A stretch of DNA of 64,000 nt from Chamaecrista fasciculata (Eukaryota; Streptophyta; Magnoliopsida; Fabales; Fabaceae). The notes under the pieces are model-generated. The model ran no database searches, was not told the DNA's origin, and saw only the letters and a program-made list of their open reading frames with translations. How positions within the stretch are numbered: position 1 is the stretch's first letter; each line of letters opens with the position of its first letter. Below are positions 34,573 to 46,959 of this stretch, one piece after another. The stretch is from contig QANZ01014871.1 in NCBI GenBank assembly GCA_003254925.1, positions 268,361 to 332,360 on the forward strand, in the 5' to 3' direction. Made by a program: the position numbers and the translations under genes.

Positions 34573-35349
34573 GGCTTAAGTGCATTTTTGGTCCCATAAC
34601 TATGACAAAGGTTTCATTTTGGTCCCATAACTTTTTTTTGTTGCAATTTTGGTCTCATAACTTCTCAAAAGGTTCCACCGTTAGTCCCTTGGTGAATTCC
34701 ATCCATATTTAGCCGTTAAGTATGACGTGGCATAGTGACTAGGATCATGATGTGGCAAAATAAGATGAAGTGGACTGAAATAGGATCTATATGCAACATA
34801 TTAAAACTTTTCTATACCCAACCACCATACATACAAAGAGTGGTACTGACAGGGACCAATCTGGTGGGGAAGAAGAGACTTCAAGCAGAAGGCACCGACG
34901 AAGTCGATGGGATCCTCAGCCAGAGTCGAACGACCAAAGCGGCGGCGACGACAATGGCAAATCGGGAAGCGAAATGAGGAAGAGGAAGTCCCGTTGAGCT
35001 GACGAGAAAGAGGGAAGTACCACTCTTTGTATATATTGTGGTTGGGTAAAGATAAGTTTTAATATGTTGCATATAGATCCTATTTCAGTCCATTTCAACT
35101 TATTTTGTCACATCATGATCCTAGTCACTATGTCACGTCATACTTAACGGCTAAATATGGATGGAATTCACCAAGGGACTAACGGTGGAACCTTTTGAGA
35201 AGTTATGGGACCAAAATTGCAATGAAAAAAGTTGTGGGATCAAAATGAAACCTTTGTCATAGTTATGGGACCAAAATTGCAACAAAAAAAGTTATGGGAC
35301 CAAAATGAAACTTTTGTCATAGTTATAGGACCAAAAGTGCACTTAAGCC
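34573..35349. mobile_element. Mutator-like MITE with GC-rich, coding-like loop
   Basis: Ends GGCTTAAGTGCATTTTTGG and its inverse, the same family as 2626-3264. Arms of about 270 bp are nearly perfect inverted repeats with TTTTGGTCCCATAAC words. Flanks are ATATATATA on both sides (34564-34572, 35351-35359), consistent with a 9-bp duplication but blurred by the TA repeat. The central loop, about 34850-35015, is much more GC-rich than the arms and reads open in several frames, for example a Ser/Asp/Arg-rich frame ending SEMRKRKSR. It ends 288 bp before the GATA start codon. Confidence 0.82.
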
Positions 35350-35637
35350 TATATATATATAATACATGGCACGTAGGGTAGTTAATGTAACGTATGGTTA
35401 TTACTGGCGATTGCATGAGAGATAGATAGAGATGATGGGATGTTAGATTTCTGGAAGACTGATTAAAATTTCATTTGTTTTTTCTCTCTATCGCTTTTAT
35501 ATCTGCCGACAAAAAACCGAGGGCCTTAAAGCGAGCCCTGACACAGAAATTCTGAGTCGCGCGACACTAAACTTCGATTTTTTCTCTTCCTTTCTCACTC
35601 TTCACTCTTCATTTCCTTTCGAGCTTCACGGACGGCC

Positions 35638-36736
35638 ATGGATGTTTGCCGGCGGGATTTGTCAGTTTCCGGGGAGAGCGAGCAAGAGCATGTTCTCTCA
35701 ACCACCACTCTCGACGACCTCTTTTCTTCTCAGAACACCGTCAGTTCCTCTTTGCCTTTTCCTTTCTGCTCTGAAATTTCTGGGTTTTCCTCTTGTATTT
35801 TGATTTGTTTCAAAAGGGTTTCTTTTAATTGCACGGAAGGTGTTTGATAAATTGCCAAGTTTGTATCTTTAACATTTTAGCTACCCAGTATACTCTGTTT
35901 CCTTCCCCTGTTTGTATGGCTTTAAAACCAAGCTTGTTTTTCTTTCTTATTGTGTGACTTTGTTTGCTCTTCAGGAAGTGGATGTTGGGTTAGAATGGCT
36001 TTCTGTATTTGTGGAAGACTGTTTTTCAAGCCCAGCAAGTTGCCTCTTGGCACCACCAAGTGATGTTCAAATTTCAAACACAAAAAACTCAAAACCCTCC
36101 TCCAATATTCAATTGCAGAGAAGCCAACTGCAAAAGCAGTGTCCTCTACAGAATTTTGTGGTGCCAGGGAAAGCAAGAAGCAAAAGGAAGAGGCTTTCAG
36201 CACCCAGAACAAGAGACCCATTAAGCATCTGGTCACACCAGTTGAACTTGAACCCACAAAACGAGGCCTTAATTTCAGACCCTCCTCTTCTGAAACAAGC
36301 CTACTGGTTAGCAGACAGTGAACTCATAGTCCCCAGAAAGGAAGAAAATAAGCAAATAGTAACAAAAGAAGAAGAAGAAAAAGAAGAACTAGAGATGAAG
36401 GAGAAGGGGAGTTTGAGGAGGAAGAAGGAGAATTTGGAGAGGTTAGTGATGTCAGAAAGTGAGGAAGAAGAAAGCAGTATGATGCAGAATCCAATTATGC
36501 CAAGAAGGTGCAGCCATTGTCTAGCACAGAGGACCCCACAATGGAGGGCAGGACCATTGGGTCCAAAAACACTATGCAATGCATGTGGGGTGAGGTACAA
36601 GTCTGGTAGATTACTGCCAGAATATAGGCCAGCCAAGAGTCCTACTTTTGTAAGCTACTTGCACTCCAATTCCCACAAAAAGGTCATGGAGATGAGAATG
36701 GCTCCTGTGTCTTCTATTCCCAGTGAGCACCACTAG
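35638..36736 (+). CDS. GATA zinc-finger transcription factor
   Basis: Two exons, 35638-35739 and 35975-36736 (GT-AG, phase 0), encode 287 residues. The single plant GATA finger is complete at about residues 213-238: CSHC, 18-residue loop with [18 protein letters not shown], followed by [21 protein letters not shown]. The N-terminal half has the acidic motif [19 protein letters not shown], a basic SKRKR patch (likely nuclear localisation signal) and a long [14 protein letters not shown] charged stretch that may be helical. The layout (finger near the C terminus, 18-residue loop, WLSVFVEDC motif) matches subfamily A/I GATA factors of the GATA5-7 type, which bind WGATAR sites in light- and growth-regulated genes. 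It is nuclear by family. Confidence 0.93.
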
Positions 36737-37796
36737 CCATTGTTGTTGTTTTTATTATGATCATATTAAAATGCATAAAATTTTTCTGAATTCCAGTCAC
36801 TGTACAAAAAGTTTCTTTCTTAAATTTTGAGAAGCGACCAAAAACACATTTGAACTTTTAATTTTGTGCAAAAGATCATTTTTATTAAAATTTTTATTAG
36901 AAAAATCAAGAAGTTTTTAGTTTTTTTTTTTTTTTTGCTATTATTAATCATAAAAATAGTTAATTTTAAGGAAAACAAATCATAAAAACTTTGAATGAAA
37001 ATCTTAACAAAAAGAGTCTTTTGCACAAGAAAAAAAATTAAGATGTCTTTGGTCACTTTTAAAAATTAAGAAGTTTCTTACATAGTGACTCTAAATGTTC
37101 AAGAGGGATTTGTGCATTTTAGCTTATAATTGTTATATTACTATGATATGTTTTCATGTAAATCAAATTAAACTTTAGAGTTTAGGAGAAACAGGTGTAT
37201 TTTTATATGGCTTTCTTATCTAATTTCATCTCATCCTTTCTTCTGAGATGTGTGATCTGCACTTTTATTAGTATTTATTCTTATTCCCTAAACAAGAATG
37301 TTTGAGTTGAGATGGACTTCTGGTGTTGCCTCTCACATTTATTATTAAGATGTTAGGTGTTTTTCTATTTTTGGGTATGTAAATCACGAATCTTTTAGAT
37401 GAGCATAGAACCAACTAATTAACAGGCTAACACCATATCCCTCCGTCCTTGTCAAAAAGTGAAGGCCATGTCATTGCTTATATATATTGACGAATTTACC
37501 AATCTATCTTTCCCATTTCCCTCTGGTTTTTTCACCACAGACTAGAATTTTATGCAAGAACATAGCATCATGAATTTTGACTCACTTGGCATCATCATGA
37601 TCATAATATTCTGTCATTATGAGCAACATGTGGATTGTGGAGTGTGCTATTTATATTTTACATTTGATAGCGATGGCATGGCTGTACCAGAGAAGATAAC
37701 ATGATCCATTATTATTTGCCCATACTCAACGGCTCACATACTTTCAAGACTGGAAGATGAAAATTTAAAAAGAAGAAAACCAGATAGTTTATTCAT
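36737..37796. other. 3' flank of GATA gene and intergenic DNA
   Basis: Contains an imperfect inverted repeat about 36820-37075 (AGCGACCAAAAACACATTTG / AGACATCTTTAATTTTTTTTC-like, with TGTGCAAAAGATC and TCTTTTGCACA), likely a further small TIR element without a clear target duplication. No gene. Confidence 0.4.
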
Positions 37797-38003
37797 GAGT
37801 AAATATATAAATTGGTCTTGAAAGATACACAAGTTAACAACTAAATTGTTAAAAATCTAATTTACATTCTTTAATATCAAAAAGTCATAGAACCAATATA
37901 GTTTAATCTTTTTATTTCTACAGGTTAATCCCTATCAAATAAGTTTAAATGACTAAACTGTGAAGCCTCCACAATTTTTAAGGATTGAAATATATAAATT
38001 ACA
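37797..38003. mobile_element. GAGTAAA-type MITE, copy 2
   Basis: Starts GAGTAAATATATAAATTGGT and shares AACAACTAAATTGTTAAAAATC, GACTAAACTG and GCCTCCA words with copies at 10776 and 39239. Ends near AATATATAAATTAC. Target duplication not resolved. Confidence 0.5.
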
Positions 38004-39238
38004 CTTTCAGATATTTAATTATCAAATCTAATATTTTTCCCAGACTAAGTTGTATGTCTATCTCAATATTGTCTATTATTATTCTTCTCAGCCCTGAACC
38101 AACCAGTAAATCAGAAAGATTACCACTTTGTTGGTTCAACAACCCTCTAAGAATTTATCAACTGAAGTTACTGTAGTTAGTAACGATTGAAAACCGTTAA
38201 ACCCCTTCTAGGATTGGGATTATTTTTTATGCACCATGTGTAAAGTGTAAAGGAAAGGCAAATTTGGTTGGTAATCAAGCTCAGACATCATAAAGTTCAG
38301 TGACTATTATTATGGGTTTGGAGACAGTGAGTGACAGATTGACGCCAAGTATGTAGGATCTTATCTTTGCTTTCACTCTCAACAATAATGACATCTTGGA
38401 GGGTACATCATGTTGTTAATAAGGATCCTTGTGAGTTGTAAGTTTCCATTTATCCTCTCTAATTTTGGACTTCTTAATGGAATTGTGACTTTTACAATAA
38501 TAAATTATTATTGTAGAAGCCACATAATTTTTCTTTAGTCCCCTTCAACATTATAGGCTTTTGGAAAGTTTGAATCCACTTTTAAGTTGCGCACCCTCAT
38601 TTATAGTGGTTGTTAAATTAGAATAAAGATTAGTCTAAATTCGTAATCGCAAAAAATATAGATATAGACAATTTAGTTTGGTTATGCGATATGCCCAAAT
38701 GGCTAACCAAATCAAAGAGTTCAGTTTCTATATATTTTTAACTAAATCAAGTCATTTATTTTTCGACTTAGTTTAATTTTACTTTGATTCACTTCAATTT
38801 AGTGAGATTGATTTTCGTTGATTTCGAACATAGCTTTTTTCTTTTGCTACAAGAAAATTTTATCACAAAATAAGGCATAAAAGAATAGTCCTCTCTATCA
38901 GCAAGCAAAGTAACATGGGCAAGGAATCCTGTGCTTTACTACTCAGAATATTTTGGTTCGATGCTCAAACTAGTAAACCCATGCATGAAATAAAACATGG
39001 AAGCTCACTGGCACACCTAAAGATTAAACCATTTAATACTTGTAGTTTAATTAATTAAAAACCAACCATTAATATGATACCTAATCACGTCTGCAAGTTA
39101 TATTTTACCCTTATAAGCAACATCTACTATTCCAGTTTATTCTATTATGTCTCATGCTCTACAATAGATTATCCTATACCATTCTCTCATGAAACCTAAT
39201 ATGACTAGAAAACAAATGAAGGATTCCAATATTTTAGA
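38004..39238. other. Intergenic DNA, no gene seen
   Basis: AT-rich DNA without ORFs, repeats or RNA signals I can support. Confidence 0.45.
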
Positions 39239-39506
39239 GAGTAAACATATAAATTGGTTTATGAAAGATTTACGAGTTGATAACTTAATTTTTAAAAGTT
39301 CAATTTCTACTTTTTAATCCCTTAAAGTTACGAAATTAGTACATTTAGTCATCTTGTCTCTACAAGTTAGTCCCTAAAAAATAGGCATAATAGACTAAAC
39401 TATATTGCCTCCAAAACTTTAAAGGACTAAAATTGTGTAAACTAGATTTTTAGAGATTAAATTGTCAACTTTTGTATTTTTAAGGGATTAAATTGTATAT
39501 CTATAG
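39239..39506. mobile_element. GAGTAAA-type MITE, copy 3
   Basis: Starts GAGTAAACATATAAATTGG; the right end, reversed, reads GCTATAGATATACAATTTAA. The interior forms an imperfect palindrome with GTCCCTAAAAAATAGGC and GGACTAAAATTGTG. Most complete of the three copies. Confidence 0.55.
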
Positions 39507-39746
39507 CAAACTAATCATGGTTAAAAACTTCTACATTAAGAAGTGCTTCTTCTTCACACTTTCTTTCTTGAATGCAGAAGTAGACATAATGGTGAAGGTT
39601 CAGATAGTTTTACAGGTGGGTTTATGTGAAATCAAATTGACTAGATTTTGAAAATGATTGCTTGCAGGTTTTGGTCAATTCCTATTTTTTCTCTTACACA
39701 GTTGAAGATGGTAAAACAGTAAGTAAAGTATCAAATTTTATAAAAC

Positions 39747-40016
39747 GAGTAAATTAACATTTTGATCCCTAGATTATAAAGGTGTTATCACTTTAGTCCT
39801 TGATCTTTTAAAATTCTTGATTTAGTTATCGAAAATTCATGACTTGGCATATTAGTCAATCCATGAAAAAATTATCACTATACAACTCAGTGTCAGAATG
39901 GATTAAATTGCAATGAGCCATGAATTTTCGGAGACTAAAAAATCATTCATTTTAGAAATATAAGGACTAAACTAACAGCGCACATATAATTCAGGGACTA
40001 AATTTGTAGTTTATTC
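39747..40016. mobile_element. 270-bp MITE with 10-bp flanking duplication
   Basis: Left end GAGTAAATTAACATTTTGATC; right end, reversed, GAATAAACTACAAATTTAGTC. Flanked by perfect TTTATAAAAC on both sides (39737-39746 and 40017-40026). The arms carry TTTAGTCC/GGACTAAA words. Size and duplication suit a Mutator-type MITE (9-10 bp). Confidence 0.78.
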
Positions 40017-40734
40017 TTTATAAAACCATGAAACAAAAGCAATGTAACTTTTTGTTAATATCACTTCATTCCTTTTTGGTTGATGGACATTGTTCACACG
40101 CATCATGCACCTTGCATGTGACTCTACAGGTGAGTTGAGTGAAACGTAGAGAGGACACTAACTAGTTGGAGTTTTGTGCCATTAACATAACAAACAACAT
40201 CTACCATTGTTGAAATGATTGGTGGTATTATCATTAAGGTTAAAGCAAAGGCCCACAGATTACCCCTCTAGTCTCAAAACAAAGTTTTAGAAAACTGAGA
40301 TTTAACCAAAAATTGAATCACTGATTATTAGGCTGGATGATCCAAGAGGTAGAAAAGTCGTGAGCTTTAGCATTAAGTGCACATGGACTTACAAGAAAAT
40401 CAGGAATAAAAAGACAGTGGCTTTGTGTGCTGGCTGAGGCTTAGCAATGTGTAATGCTAGTTGTATTGTGGGACAGAAATTACCTCAGCAAAGTGAAACT
40501 GCTAAGTTGGTAGGTGTTGGGAGGTTAGGGAAGAGTGCATATATAATTGAACCATATGACCTGTCTGCGTCCTTAAGGATTGAAGGTCCCTCCATTTTTG
40601 ATACATTTGGAATCACATGAAGAGGGGGGACGTAGGGGACTGCATAATTTATGTAAGGATGAATGAGTGTTGAGTTAAAAATAAAATCTCACCAAAGTCA
40701 TTCACTGAAGTTATGTCAAATTTAATTTTAAATT

Positions 40735-40960
40735 ATTCAATTTGAATTAACCCAACTCGCAAATGATTGGGTTGGGTAAAAATATTATAAATCATGACAA
40801 AAACACACATGATTTACGGGTTAAGTTGGTTCTAAAGAATGGAAACCCACAACATAAACTAAAAGTATTTTGGTTCCAAATTTACCAAACCAAGTCAGAT
40901 CAGTAGTTTGGGTTGGTTCTCACAGTTTCACAGGTCAACCCGAATAGCTACTCTCCCCTA
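40735..40960. repeat. hAT-like GGTTGGGT fragment
   Basis: Words AACCCAACTCGC, GATTGGGTTGGG, GTTTGGGTTGGTTC and GGTCAACCCGA are arranged in opposite orientation at the two sides of about 220 bp, as in subterminal parts of hAT elements. No termini or duplication identified. Confidence 0.35.
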
Positions 40961-41447
40961 ACCATATTGACAGGAAGCTGAGCATTTACTGTTTATTCAA
41001 GTGCGAACAAGATGAGTCAAATTTCAAATATAACGGCAGCCTCAATGGTGGGTGATTATCATGAATCAATAGGATTTTGAAGCTGGGGGACCATATATAA
41101 ACATTATAAGATGCATTGGATGCTCATGTTCCATCAACCCTTTTTTTTTATTGGGATTCATTGAATTCATCTAATATCATGGTCACCAATTATAACAAGC
41201 TGTCATGTTCTCTTCGTCATTTTCCCAGGAGAAGTCCCAAAAATAAACTAGATCATGAAAAGTATAATGAGCATGTAACCTTACAAGGCATGAGTTTACT
41301 AAGTTATCATCTATGATCAGCAGAATTGGTTGTGAATTTGAATCTGTCAACAAACTATTATGAAGATTAATATCTCAAGGTACAAACTACTGATGTAAAA
41401 TATAAATATAAAATATCACCTCACCTCTAATCTATATACAAGAAAAT

Positions 41448-43970
41448 CTACAAAAGTAGAAAAATCGATAATGCAATAACTAGAGACACCACCAATGAGG
41501 ACATCAGAGAAGAGGATGATGATGCAATCTGAATGATAAAATTGCAAGTGGGTGTCGATATATTGGTTGTACTAAGTTTGGCCAAGCCTTGAAAATTACA
41601 GGCCATGTCATTCTGGTTTTGCACCTGGTAATACATATTAAATGCATATGAGGCATTCCCATTAGCATCCAAGTTATTGCAGGAAGACCCATATCCAAGT
41701 GCAGTGCAGTCTCCAAAGGTGCAAGCATAGTTAATATTATCTGCAAGTTTGCTGAGATCCTTGGCATCCGGGTTAAACACGCACCATTTCGAAGAAAGAT
41801 ACTTCACATTCTGCGCACCTGTCAGCAATTTGTTCTGATTCTGGCCAGAGAGATCCATTGGAAATTTGGGCTGACCATCATACCTGAATATTCCCCAGTG
41901 ACGCTCAAAGTTACCGGGAGCAATGCTCTTGGCATCCTCATCGAGAAATCCGAACAGATAAACTTCGATGAATCCAGGCCGGAGTGGTGTGCCTTTATTT
42001 GCAGCAAGCCTTGGTAGAAGGCCATTGTAAAATCTTAAGGCATTACCTGTATTGGCATTCTTGTCACCATCCGTAGGCCACCCTACTTCTCCCACCAAAA
42101 TGGTCAAGTCCCCGTATCCTACAGCTTTCAGAGCAGAGACCAAGGTATCAAAGTTTGCATCAAACACATTGGTGTATGGAGTCCCATTGTCATTTATGGG
42201 GTTCGAAACCCCATCAAAGAATGCATAATCAAATGGGAAATCGTCGTTCCCATAAAGACTTAGGAATGGGTAGATGTTCACAGTGAAGGGTGCACCATTT
42301 TTTTTCAAGAATTGGACTATTTGGGTCATGGGGTCACTTATATCAGCCCTGAATCTTCCGGCAGATGGAACAGGGTTATTCGCCGGGGACTCGTACACGT
42401 CAGCATTTAAGGGCACAGTAGCCTTTACAGAGTCTCCAAGGCCAGCTTCATTAAGTGCATTTTGAATGTTCTGTAGTGCTGGAAAGGTGACATTCAAGAA
42501 TGAATTATTATAGGATTTCAAAAATGGCTCGTTCCCAACTGCTACATACCTGTGAAAGATAGAAGAATGCATATTTATATATCGAAGAAAAGGTAGTATT
42601 CCTAAAATGCAACATTCTTTGCATTTTCATCATACCCAAGAATACGAAACCGAAAATCTCAGCATGGCAAAGAAAGAAGCAAGCTAGTATTAAATGTAAT
42701 TTGATTGTTCAGAAATGAGAAGAAAATTCAAGGCCTCTACAGTATTCAACCATTCTTCCTCGAGAGCTACGCCATGCTATAAGCCTATAAGAAAGATTAA
42801 CTGATAGAATAAAGTTTTAATAAGCATTGCTACATTTGAAATAGTAAATAAGTAAAAAGTTTGGCTTTCCATCTAATAAAGTTTAGCTAACAAGTAACAA
42901 CAACCCTTTTCCAAAAAATGTTCAGTGAATTCCGTGGAACAAAGAAATACCTTAAAGTTAAAGCTAATCAAACTTCTAACATTAATGGAGGTGAAGAACG
43001 TACAGCTGAAAGTTACAGACAGAACAATTATCCCCTACACAATAATACTGATTTTTATTCATTCTAGATGTACTCTTTCCTTTTCTGTCTTATTCCCACT
43101 CAGCATTCTCCTAAAAGTTATACAGCAATCACATTCTGGGATAGCAAAAATTATCGGTATGCCAAAAATCCCTCTCGTATGCCACACATTGCTTCTAGGC
43201 ACCACAATTAAAAAGCAATCTTACATAGGGCTAGTCTCACTTTTTCTAGAGTCTCTTAATTTTTCGGCAGATAAGCAGAGCATATTACTCTCTTTATTCA
43301 ATTTTTTAAAAAATATTATTCTTTTGAACTATCCCTCTGGAACAAAACCTCACATCTCAAGCCAATTGGGTTTGAAGATAGCATCCCCCAAGAAACGAGG
43401 GAAAGCATAATCCAATTGATAATAAACAATTCAACCAAACTAACAATTCTTTCTGCCAAGCGTCATCCTTTTCTTAAGACTTAATAATTATAATATTGTA
43501 AGTGCAGGAATTAGAACATTCCACATAACGACAAAGGTAAAATGAATAATATATGTAACTGCATTAAAACCGAAGAAGAAAAAAACTTAAAACAAAGAGA
43601 TTGTAAAAGGAAGAAAATCTCACTTGATATTAACCCCTCCTTTGAAGTTGTAACGCGTAACATTCTTCTTAACCCAATGCTTAGCTCGATCATAGTCATT
43701 CATATCTGCAAGCTGGTTATTAGGAATTGCAACCATTACTTCAATCCCTGAACCAGCGAGAGCACTCATGGTTGATTCAGCTGAATCGAAAAGCTTCACT
43801 TTCTGAATCCCATTGTTCTTCAACATTTCAACCACCGTGTCTGGTTTCAATTGGTGAGTCGCTTGTGTTCCCCAATTCACACCAAGTCCTTCCACGTGAT
43901 GAAGGCCACTCATTGTCAATGCCATCAACACCATTAAAACCCATTTCAGAACCCACGTATTTCTTTCCAT
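41448..43970 (-). CDS. GPI-anchored glucan endo-1,3-beta-glucosidase (GH17 + X8)
   Basis: Two exons on the - strand, 43970-43624 and 42549-41448, with a 1,074-bp GT-AG intron (phase 2), encode 482 residues. Residues 1-28 are a signal peptide, followed by [13 protein letters not shown], the usual GH17 start. Catalytic residues are Glu123 (AVGNEPF, acid/base) and Glu270 (VGEVGWP, nucleophile), with [10 protein letters not shown] between. An X8/CBM43 domain starts at about 371 (KWCVFNP...) with its conserved cysteines. The tail is Ser-rich then strongly hydrophobic ([16 protein letters not shown]), a GPI-attachment signal. Such enzymes hydrolyse callose at the cell surface and plasmodesmata. A broken inverted copy lies at 46960-47500. 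Confidence 0.95.
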
Positions 43971-45779
43971 CTTTTTCCGACGGTTTCCCGAGAAAATTAT
44001 GACAACTTTCCCAGGAAAATTTTAAGAAGAGGAAGACGGAGGAAAAATGATAGTGACGACAGGGGAGCGAGGGATTTTATTTGCTGAAATTCTCACAACT
44101 GCTTCTGTGAGTGGGTCGGCTGAATCAGCGATTTTTCAGCGATGCTTCACCCCCACGAAGTGATTAAAAGTTAAAACTTAAAAGAAACAGAATATCTCTA
44201 TCGATAATTTTTTTTCTTTTTAAAGAACAAAAGAAAAATTAAACGCGGAATTTATAAAAGGAAAAACAAAGTGCGTGGTGTATGTAACTTATAAGAGTAT
44301 AAAGAAGTTCTCTTATTCGCCCACAACACTGTAGCCACTACGCGAAATCGAGCAATGTGGGTGACAGATTGAAACGAATCGAATCGATTTCTTCTCTTAC
44401 GAGAAACAGAATGAACAGAGAATTTCGGATTGAAACAGAAATAGAAACAGAGGATGTGTTAGCACCATTCGAACAACGAAAGGTTCTCTCTGCGTTTCAT
44501 TTTTTTTTTCTACTTCAAATGGAAGGAAACGGAGAGAAACATATATAGATTTTCAGAAACTCGTTCAAGGGATAGTGGGAATTGGAGATCTTAAATATTC
44601 GGCAGAAGAAAACGACAACTGATTTAGCATACGAATGACGACAGTGTTTTGCGATTAGGGCGGTGGGGAGTTATAACGGCTACAAATTTGAGCTAGTTTA
44701 GGGATTAAGATGATGAAATGAAGGATGATAAGAAAAAACGAAGATGAGAAATTTGAGAATTGAGAAGACGCCTTTTTGAGCTTTTGAGAGAACAAAAGGT
44801 AAATTGTGTATCAGAATTCAAGAAACCGGCTTTCCATACAAAAGGAAAGGATCATTATTTATTATTAGTATTAATAAATCAAAAGAAAATCAATTTGTTT
44901 CATAATATAGTAATATTAATTAAGTCAAAGATATTACGTATACTTTCCTTATTTTTATATCAATAACTTTTATATAGTTCTTCAAGATAAATCTAATAAA
45001 TCAAAGAGAAAAAATATACAAAGAAAGATAAAGAGATATAAAATTTAATTTTTTCAAGAATTATTTCATATTTTTATATAGTTCTTCAAGAAACCATTTA
45101 TATATTCATCAATTTAGTTATTTTCATTTTAATCTTTATATAAATGTGTCTTTCTTTCATATTTTTTTATATCTTTTATTGTAAGAACTACAGGTTTAAA
45201 TTAATAATGAAATTGTTTATTTTATAAAATTGTTTCTACTTCTAGAGCACAATAATATTTTTTTTTTATTCTCTTTATCTTCAAAACAATAAGGCAAAGG
45301 AACCAACTTAATAGTATTATTATAATCTCCTATTTTCATTTATTTTTTTCTAGTGATATTCATGTGATCTATACCGGATTGGACCATATGCATTTACCAC
45401 TTCATACATTTTTTATGGAGTCAAAGAAAAAGAGACGTGAGTTTCATCAAATTAGAGAGAGTAAGAAAGAGAAAAAGAAAAGAAGTGAGTCCCATGAAAT
45501 AATTAATATTTAGGACTTACGTTTTTTCTTTTTCTTTTTCTCTCTTCTTTTCTCTCTCTTTCTAACTCTACAAAATAATAGAAAAACAATAAATTTATAG
45601 AGAATCCATTTCCAGTTGTATACAAAATATATATATATATATACACAACATTCCTTTCAAAACAATAAATTTAGCCCACTATTTTTGTTATAATATTAAA
45701 TGTCAAATAACATGTTTTAGAAAGTGTAAATATCCTTTTATTAAAAAAACATATAATATTTTCTATCACAATAAGTATA
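43971..45779. other. Upstream region of the GH17 gene, intergenic
   Basis: The first 60 bp upstream of the GH17 start (CCCGAGAAAATTATGACAAC, GGAAAATTTTAAG) recur, inverted, upstream of the pseudogene at 46920-46955. Beyond about 44750 the DNA is AT-rich, with repeated TTTATATAGTTCTTCAAGA (about 44970 and 45075). No gene. Confidence 0.5.
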
Positions 45780-46317
45780 GGTTAAAGGGCTATTTTGGTC
45801 CTAAATATATGTCCTAATGTTCATTTTGATCCATTGAGTTTTAAAATGTTTAAATTGGTCCTAAATGTTTGCAAAATGTTTCATTTTGTTCCAACCTATT
45901 AAATATGGCTTGTTTCAAGTTCAAACGTGATGAGTTTAGATTTATGTATTTTTCTCGAAGAGTATTTTCTTTATCCAGTTGGAACTGTCAGCAAGCGAGC
46001 TCAAATCGATCATAAAAGTAGACTTCTTGTTTCATGGTCAAAAAAACAAAGTTAATCAAATCTTTCTCGTTTCAATTTTGAATGCAGCGAATTTAGAGCT
46101 ACGAGTTTCTCTTAACAATTCCTTTGAACTTTAAATGAGAAACGTGAGAAATCTGACCAAATTCAATAGTATGGAACCAAAATGAAACATTTTACCAATA
46201 TTTAGGACTAAAATGAATCATTTTGCCAACATTTAGGACCAATTTGAATATTTTGAAACATAATTGACCAAAATGAACATTAAAGCATACATTTACGACC
46301 AAAATGACCCTTTGACC
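45780..46317. mobile_element. Mutator-like MITE, perfect 9-bp target duplication
   Basis: Left end GGTTAAAGGGCTATTTTGG; right end, reversed, GGTCAAAGGGTCATTTTGG. Inward arms repeat AAATTGGTCCTAAATG and TTTCATTTTGTTCC words. Perfect duplication ATAAGTATA on both sides (45771-45779, 46318-46326). The inner DNA (about 45905-46150) has a further inverted pair, GAGTTTAGATTTATG / AATTTAGAGCTACGAGTTTC. Non-coding. Confidence 0.87.
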
Positions 46318-46380
46318 ATAAGTATAATATATATTTTTTAATTATTAGGAAAACAATTTGAGTTTTTATGATTTATTAAT

Positions 46381-46723
46381 GGCAAAAGTATTAATTTCGT
46401 CCTCAAACTTTATATCAACTGTTAATTTTGTACCCAATTTGTTTTTGCTGTCGATTTTGTCCCCAATGTTTTACATATTAGTCAATTTTATCCTTTAACT
46501 AACTTCTTTTAATAAATTAACGACAAAATGTATCTTTTTTCTATCAGTTTTATTTTACATATCATTAGTCACGTAAATTATACGTTAATATTTAGCTAAA
46601 GTAAGAGAAAAGAATAAAATTGACCAAAATGAGAAACATTAAGGACGAAATTGACTCCTACAAAAAAAAAAGGACAAAATTGATAATTAGTATAAAATTT
46701 GGGGACGAAATTAATGTTTTTGC
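46381..46723. mobile_element. Mutator-like MITE, perfect 9-bp target duplication
   Basis: Left end GGCAAAAGTATTAATTTCG; right end, reversed, GCAAAAACATTAATTTCG. Arms contain GTCCCCAA / GGGGACGAAA and AATTTTGTCC words. Perfect duplication TTTATTAAT (46372-46380, 46724-46732). Only 45 bp separate its left duplication from that of the 45780 element, so two unrelated termini landed side by side. Confidence 0.87.
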
Positions 46724-46959
46724 TTTATTAATTCATTTTGGTTTTACAAAAACACTAACAATGATCCTTTCCTTCTCTCAAAAACTCAAAAAAGCATCTT
46801 TTCAATTCTCAAATTTCTTATCTTTGTGAAAACCAGTTTTAATAAATAAATAAAAAAAAGGTTTGCTTCTCTTTATATTTTCTATCTTCTTCCTACCTTG
46901 CCTCGTCCCATTACCCCTGAGAAAGTTGTCATAATATATAATTTTCTCGGGAAAATAAA

